Shown here: positions 57,742 to 64,000 of the stretch, one piece after another
Layout of the letters: each line of letters begins with the position of its first letter
How positions within the stretch are numbered: the stretch's first letter is position 1
DNA from: Persicaria tinctoria
Taxonomy: Eukaryota > Streptophyta > Magnoliopsida > Caryophyllales > Polygonaceae
Length of the DNA: 64,000 nucleotides
Assembly (NCBI GenBank): GCA_037127255.1
Contig: JBANSL010000009.1
Location: 2,662,001 to 2,726,000 of the forward strand
Reading direction: 5' to 3'
Program-made: the position numbers and the translations under genes
The notes under the pieces: model-generated
Database searches by the model: none
The model's input: the letters and a program-made list of their open reading frames with translations, nothing else
Told to the model about the DNA's origin: nothing

Positions 57742-59728
57742 TAGATTGGTTGTTGCTTTGATTTTTGGTTTCACAACAACTAATGCGTTCAATTATGGAT
57801 CTGCTATATGTTTTTTATCAATCTTCTGGACTTGATTGTGTCTTTTCTGTGATACTTTTATTAAGTCTGGTTGATCATCAACCCTTTTTTATCATCAAGA
57901 CTTTGGCGCTGCTTTGTTGGTCCTTATTTGTCCATTGTTATGCTTTGGTTGTTGCATATAGTTTTGATTTCATACCTTAGTAAACTTAGCTTTTTGCTAG
58001 ACCATGTGTGTCGAATTAACTGAATTTTAGAGCTCAATTCATCCCTTTAGCTGCTGATTTTGGGTTGTGTTTTACACCTAATTTTGTTGGGTTGATGTTG
58101 AGAGGTGATTGTGTACATTCTTAGGCTCTCCTTGCTTGTCCCGTGCTCCTTGAAATCACTTGAACTCTATGTGTTTAGTTTGACATAAGTGATTGAGCAT
58201 GACTTGCAGGGGCTGATTTGTGTTTGACCGATCTTTGTTGTTCTTCATTCTTGGATGATATGTTTTTCTTGGTGGTTGGAATGTGGTTGTTGTGGTGCGT
58301 TCTTTTTGTTTTGAGTCTTGGCCAGACGTTTTGCAAAGAGGATAGACCTACATTTATCCAACTCCAAGAAGGTTCACGAGTGTCAATTACATCCAAGAGT
58401 TGCTGAAAGTTTTTGCTGAACACCCAGGGCCGTAATTTCTGGTCTTTTTCTCATGTTTTAAGGGTGTTAGTACGTAGGAATAGTCTCTTATCTTGCTGAA
58501 TTTTCTGCATTTGATATTCCTTTGTTACTTAATTGAATCTGCTGCTGATTTCTATTCTAGTTTTGCTGGTTTGTTTTGCAGTTTTGGTATTGGACATATC
58601 CTATAACTATGAGACATGCTGAATTTTATGGTATGCTCAGTGGCTACAACACCAGTACCTCTCATTTTGAGCTAAATAGTTTTGGAATGCCTGATTATTT
58701 GTGAGTTTCCTCTACCTCTTTCATTCTTTTTCTTTACTTTGAGGACAAAGTAAGATTTTAAGCATGGGGTGGAGAAATTATGTGTAGCTCCGTGTTTTAT
58801 ATATTGTTAGTTTTTTTCAATTTTTGTTATGCATTTCATTTCATTATAGGTTGCATTATAGATATTTATATTTGATCATTATCCCATGGTCATAGTAAGT
58901 TATGTTATTGAGTCTTTGTTTTTGTTTTGTTAGTTTTTCTTTTAGTTGTGTTAAGAGTTATTTCTATGATTGGTATGACCTTGATTATTGGTTGGATGTT
59001 CAGTTTAGAGCAATTTTAAAAATATTATATGATTTTTATTGTATGTCTAAACCCCTGATGAAAAGCACTAGTAAATTCGGTTATATGTATGTTTTATATG
59101 TTTCGATATATATGTTGGGTTGATGAGTGTAAGGAGGATAAAATTCACTTACACCGCTCGGGGAGGATAAAATTCACTCAAGTGAAAAGAATCATCAATA
59201 AACCAAGCTTTATAGAAATGTTTGAGGAGAAGAAAATTTACTCGACACTAATCATAAGAATTGAAAAAAAAAATACGGTTACTAACCGATCCTGTTTGTG
59301 GAGGATAAAATTCACGCAAGGAGGAAGAAAAAGTGTTTAGAAACAAAGAGGAAAAAATAAGAGCTTTATTGAAAATCCGAAATAGAAAAGGCCTAGTAAT
59401 CTATGGGTGTGTATGACGATTTTTATGTGCTTAATGAATGTGATTGCTCAATAAATTCTGAATGCAAGCATCCCCTGAATCTAATTGAACTTTAAAGCAA
59501 TGAGTATGAAGGGTTTGATTTGGGTCTCAAAGTGTCATAACTATTTTGAGCTTAACCTAATAAATACTTTTGAAGTCATGACAATCATACTGATGAGCGA
59601 TCTTTCATAGAGATTTCTTTGAGTCGTTTTTCTTTAATTTTTGAGTCGCTTGTCTTTAATTTTTGAGTCTTGTCTTTACTTGTAATAGTTTGCTTGGAGA
59701 CAAGCAAAAGTCTAAACATGGGGTAGTT
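57742..59728 (+). other. Remaining internal region of element E
   Basis: It is non-coding. AAGCATGGGGTGGAG near 58760 follows GAGGACAAAG, like the internal tract of elements A and C. GGAGGATAAAATTCAC recurs at about 59134, 59163 and 59300. The terminal tract AAACATGGGGTAGTT abuts the LTR. Confidence 0.65.
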
Positions 59729-60994
59729 TGATAGAATATATTTTAGTCAGGTTTTTAGTATAAATTTGCATATTATTTTAGAGCATGTTTACATATTTTA
59801 TAGCTTAATTTGTATTATTTTATTTTCGAAGTCTACATTAGTGCTTTGACATATTTCAGGTATTTTCGAGTAAACTTGGAGATAATTTGGAGCGTAATGG
59901 ACAAAAAAATCTTGCAAGTTGGAATTGGTTCAAGCTAAATTAATCAAGAGGATCCGAATGGAAATTTTGGATGAAAGCCGGGCCGGATTATTGCCCAGTT
60001 GGATAATTAGGAAAGATTGTGTCGTTGATGTATTAGGAGGAGTTTTATTATTTTTGGCATTGCACTTTTAGATATATTAGATTATATTTAGATAGATTAG
60101 AATTAGATTATATATATTTATATTATGTATTATTATATTATATAGATTAGATAGGTTAGGCTTAGTTTTCATATATATACAATCCATACGGCAGAATAAA
60201 GAGGGGGTGTTCACGAAGACAGTGACCGGTCGTGACCGACTGAATTCTAACCCTAAACCTTTATTATGTTTTGTCTTATTTTTATGCAGATCTAAACTCT
60301 TACGTTTCGTCTATAAATTAAAGCTTTGATTTAATAAAGTTGTGAGATTTCTATTCTTGTTCTATTCCTATTGATTCTTTTGCGATTATTTTTTATTTCT
60401 TCTTGTCCGTACAACTAGTTGAGATTATTGCTAGGATTTTGTAGATTCCTCGTAGCGAACCTTAATCCATAGTAGCAATAATGCCTTTTTAGGACTCGTA
60501 GGACTAAATTGGTGTGTAGAGAATCAATTATATGTTGAATGCTGACTCGTAGCTTGATGTTGCATGTATCCTGGTTAATCCTTAATCTTAATGCTACTGT
60601 TAGGTTGAATCTTAACCGTGTTAGGGTTATCTAATCAGTAAGGGTTACTAGGACTCGTAGGACTAGTAATTTAAACAAGATCAGGACAGGAACAATAATA
60701 GGATGAAAAGAGAACTTGAAGAAGAATCAAGGATCAACTAGTCAAATTAGAGTGGATATTTGTAGATGAAACTATCTTCTTAATTATTATCTCCGTTAAC
60801 TTGTTTATAGTTTAGTTTATTTTCTTTCTAATTTCACCACTAAAAAACCCACCCTTTTGTCTTAATAGGTAAATAAGCTTAACTTAGGAATAACTTGATT
60901 CTCTGCGGGATCGACTCGTACTTACTACACTACATTAGTTAGGTAGGTTCGAATTTATTTTGATACGGTTAACGCGACTAAAAACTGTCTATCA
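59729..60994 (+). repeat. 3' LTR of element E
   Basis: 1,266 bp with inverted ends TGATAG/CTATCA. It is related in block order to the solo LTR at 21576-23010. Confidence 0.88.
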
Positions 60995-60999
60995 TTGGG

Positions 61000-61380
61000 G
61001 TACTGGCGTCCGGAGTCGGGATTAATTGGGGTTGTGACAATGTGTTCAGGAAGGAGCTGTTAAAGTGAACAATCCCCATTGGGGTTGCCTTCGCTATCAT
61101 TATAATATATATATATATAGGAGTACAAGATAGTTAACACTACTAGAATACTCTAATTAGACATCATGTGATTTAAGTCTGTTAACGAAACAACAGATGT
61201 TAAATTAGTCTGTTATATCAGCTTTTAAATTTGCGAAGTTGAAAAAATATTAGACATTAGTTAAATATTTTGACTGATGTAAAATTGTTAATTCGAAAAA
61301 AATTAAAACGCGTGAAATTGAAATACTTAGGAAAATTTTTGGAGGGTTATCTAAATTTGAAAACCCGCTCAATATTTTTG
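61000..61380. other. Non-coding flank with a possible CACTA-type end
   Basis: CACTACTAGAATAC at 61139 resembles the terminal sequence of CACTA (En/Spm) transposons and is followed by repeated TCTGTTA/TAACAGA-like words. No partner end was found within the window, so this is tentative. Confidence 0.35.
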
Positions 61381-61645
61381 GGAAACATAAAGCGCTCTCT
61401 TCCTCCGAACCATATAACTCTTTCTTTCCCAATTCTCTCTAACCTTCCCTCTCCCTCAAGACCCTCGCCGCCACCATCCCAGAGCACCACCTCCTCATCC
61501 TCCTTCTCCATCACTGCCAGCGTCTTCGCCACAACTAGATCTACCCACTCTCCCCCCAAATCCCTCGCCTCTCCCTCCCCTCCCACTCACTAGATCTGAC
61601 TAAGAGGGCGAAATTGGTGAAGATTGAAGACGTTCACCATCGTGT

Positions 61646-61790
61646 ATTCTCCTCCTCCTCCACTGCGCACACGACGACCTCCTCTCCTCTAGGGTTTCTT
61701 TTCGCTATGGCGTTTGTGGCTTCCGTAGTTTGTTCTCCTCCTCCTCTGCGCACACGACGACCTCCTCTCCTCTAGGGTTTCTTTCCGGCG
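61646..61790 (+). repeat. 86-bp tandem duplication upstream of the leuC-like pseudogene
   Basis: CTGCGCACACGACGACCTCC followed by TCTCCTCTAGGG occurs at about 61660 and 61745. It lies in what was probably the 5' untranslated region or the first codons. Confidence 0.85.
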
Positions 61791-61802
61791 TTCGCGGCTT
61801 TC

Positions 61803-62360
61803 ATTGCTTCATCCCCCATGAGCTTCCTCTCCAAGGTACAAGCACCTCTCCCACTTCTCGCCGCCCTCTCGGTTTTCGCGTTTCCTTCAATATCATTATC
61901 GGTCATTTTTCTTCTTCCGTTTACATCCAGAACGATGCCAGCCTCTCTTCGTTCTCCTCTTTCTCAGCATCGTCCTCTCAAATTTGTGCTTCGAAGATGT
62001 CCAGGAGAACACGGGCCTCCAAAATCGTATCCCTTATGACCAGTCAACAGACCGGGCACAAGCCCTCCGCCATCGGCTCGGTTAGGGTTTCTTCTCCCAA
62101 TCGATCGCTTTCTCTTGTTGTTAGCCAGGTTGTGATAGTGAATTTCTTGAAATTTATTTCGTGTGTATGATGAATGGCTTAGGTGAAAACTGCATTGATG
62201 ATGACCGAGAAGATATTGGTCAGGGCTTCCGAGAAGTCCCACCCTGTGCCTGGCAAAAGTGTCTGGATTAATGTTGATGTCCTGACTCCTGATGACTCAC
62301 GATGTGTGTGGCTCTGAATCAATTGGCATTTTCAAGAAAAAGTTTGGGCAAAATGCTAAG
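61803..62360 (+). pseudogene. IIL1-like: 5' part of an isopropylmalate isomerase large subunit gene, broken
   Basis: Two exon-like blocks fit the plastid large subunit of 3-isopropylmalate dehydratase (leucine synthesis). Block 1 (to 62079) has a Ser-rich transit-peptide-like stretch (SSFSASSSQICASK) and SKIVSLMTSQQ. A GT-AG intron (62080-62182) follows. Block 2 (62183-62360) encodes VKTALMMTEKILVRASEKSH, then a stretch with VWINVDVL, and later ESIGIFKKKFGQNAK before a GT donor. Lesions are an ATT where the first Met is expected (61803-61805), a frame change in the transit region, and a 7-bp insertion near 62282. The retained intron argues for a gene-fragment duplication and not a processed copy. 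The remaining exons are not found in the window. Confidence 0.75.
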
Positions 62361-64000
62361 GTTTGAATTTTTGTTGCCATATTGAATGTTTTCAGTTACT
62401 ATTTCTTTATATGATGTGTATTTCATAACAATCTTCCTTACATTCTGGTTCAAACAACCTGGCATCTAGTTGAAATTATGCACTATTATCCCAATTGGGT
62501 TTTAGTAGAGGTCATAGTTACAACCACAAGTTAATAGTTTACTGAGATTACTTGAATTAAATCATATAGTCTTTCAAAAAAGGGGGCTAGCCACTAGGAA
62601 TGAATGGAGCCTGCAAAGAATCAGTGATCACCATAATTCAATCCCATCAATAGAATTGAATGGCTCGTGTATTATTAAACAGGTTACAGCCTGCAAAGTT
62701 CAAACAATTTGAGAGCTTTATTTCACGCATCAAACTTGAGGTTCTATAAGGCAAAGGAGAACTGTATGTACATGTGTAGTGGTAGCAGAAATCAAATTTT
62801 ATAAACCTTTTATACGACACTTAACTTGCATTAGTATAGATTTCTTACAGGATATAGCATCAATCTATCGTTAAAGTTATGATCAGTATCCCCACTAACA
62901 ATTGTAGGAGAACCCCGAGTAATGATTCCTGCCTTCCTGGTATGGTCAAGGATCAATTTCTCATCTATATTTGTGTTTATGTTAAGAAGTTATACAGGTT
63001 GTGTGTGTATAAAATCCAGCTTGACGTGATGCATAAGCTCCTTGAATGCAGTATAAAATACTCAGGACTCGGGAGTATTATTTCACTAATTACACCATCT
63101 CATTTCTTCACGGAAACTTGTTTTGTAAGTTGAATAAACTGTAGCTTCACATATAAGTAATTCTTCATGAACTTATTTGCAAAATAAAAAAATTTTAATA
63201 CTAGAAGGCCAGTAACATAATGATACATATGCAATTTCATGATTTAGCAATGTGAGGAAAGAAATAATTAATAAAAACTACTTTACCACAAAAGTATAGG
63301 CATCTCGCCTCCAAACACATTGTAGCTCCAGATTCTAACAACATTATGGCCTCATCAGTAACCAATCTTTCATCAAAATTTGAAATCATCTTGAGCTGTT
63401 TATGTGGCCTAAAGTTGATCCTCTTGCATCCAGCAGAAAAGCTGAGAGTTAAAGAGGAATATCACAATGTAGTTGTTGTTATTGGAAAAGCTCGGTTGCT
63501 AGTTTCTAAAGCAAATTACTTTAGCTTGTCAAGGGAACCTCTGAAAATCTGAAACAAAAATTATGCTGCAGCTGTGGGTTTTTCTCATGCTAGTTGGCCA
63601 AAATTACATCAATGAAATGCCAATGCATCCTTGTTGGACTGTTGCACCGTGCTATCTATCACCTTCTGATCCAGATTTTTTTTTTCTTTTCATTATTGAT
63701 GATAATATCTTGCTCATTTGTTATTGCCTTCTCTTGTAAATTTCATGAATTATTTAAATGGTTAAGTTGGCTAAAATGGAGCAAGGTTGAGAATTCTTAT
63801 AAAATACTAATCTACTTTAGTTAGTTCTATTATAAGGTAAGTTTGGCAAATATTCTTGTTTCTTTAGATGTATATTTGTCAAATGGTGTATCGCTTTATA
63901 CTAAATTGACTTTTGTATTTTAGATGTCCAACATGATATTTCAGCAATAGCAAACACATTAGCTTATTTGGGTTGATGCATATGAATATGAATTCGACTA
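62361..64000. other. Non-coding or unrecognised sequence to the window end
   Basis: It is AT-rich and intron-like. AGCCTGCAAAG is repeated at about 62609 and 62689. Short frames at 63287-63480 (both strands) look weakly coding-like, but I do not recognise a family. The next isopropylmalate isomerase exon was looked for and not seen. Confidence 0.5.

Larger units (their letters stand above)
57585..60994 (+). mobile_element. Deleted LTR element E with perfect target duplication
   Basis: A 3' LTR at 59729-60994 runs TGATAGAATAT to CTGTCTATCA. The first 157 bp of a matching LTR lie at 57585-57741 (TGATAAAGTATATTTTAG onward). ttggg flanks both outer ends (57580-57584 and 60995-60999), so both are true ends. 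The rest of the 5' LTR, the primer site and any gag-pol were lost by internal deletion. The internal region keeps two Athila-like polypurine tracts (about 58765 and 59715). No coding region is recognisable. Confidence 0.85.

Noticed and set aside
63346..63552. 68-codon frame near the window end
   Set aside because: Composition is plausible on both strands, but I recognise no family and there is no supporting context.

Overview
The window is plant nuclear DNA, almost certainly from a eudicot. It is built from nested LTR retrotransposons, a Mutator-like DNA transposon, a MITE and decayed gene fragments. Support for a plant comes from the Athila-type gag-protease, a chromovirus with a chromodomain, tRNA-Asp and tRNA-iMet primer sites, a plant mobile domain (PMD) gene, TTTAGGG telomere-type repeats and a fragment of the plastid leucine-biosynthesis gene for isopropylmalate isomerase. 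I see no intact cellular gene.

Layout: 1-9547 is a minus-strand, gag-protease-only Athila-like element (A), with its 3' LTR cut by the window edge. 9548-10345 is the 3' end of a reverse-transcriptase-type gene, cut by A. 11620-21045 is a Mutator-like transposon with a PMD gene and a FAR1/MULE/SWIM/OTU transposase, both with stops; an LTR of family F lies between them. 21576-23010 is a degenerate solo LTR. 23338-55895 is a Ty1/copia derivative: a 3' end plus LTR, then a second copy whose internal region is split by a chromovirus D (26044-30871), a Harbinger-like MITE (32201-33070) and a second Athila-like element C (33377-53465). C is itself split in its 3' LTR by a young non-coding element F (41701-53070) with equal-length 2936-bp LTRs. 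55896-57584 holds a LINE RNase H remnant. 57585-60994 is a deleted element E with a perfect target duplication. 61139-64000 holds a CACTA-like end and a broken 5' part of an isopropylmalate isomerase large-subunit gene.

Target-site duplications fix the order of events: F (gatct) entered C (cttgg), which entered the copia derivative. A and C share one architecture: gag-protease, then a stretch of hairpin-derived repeats, then an integrase C-terminal-like tail, with no reverse transcriptase, RNase H or integrase core. They would need enzymes from a full-length relative.

The most unusual signals are two families of short inverted repeats. In the copia derivative, tens of small hairpins have changing but mutually complementary arms around a near-constant 8-base spacer (CCNGAAGT-like). 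In the Athila-like elements, a TCGATCTCGA/TCGAGATCGA motif fills both the LTR and the coding region, where it is translated as a repeated LVEID/LVDLD peptide. Family F LTRs also hold a conserved 75-bp putative exon preceded by a 75-bp putative intron. Counts and identities given here were made by eye.
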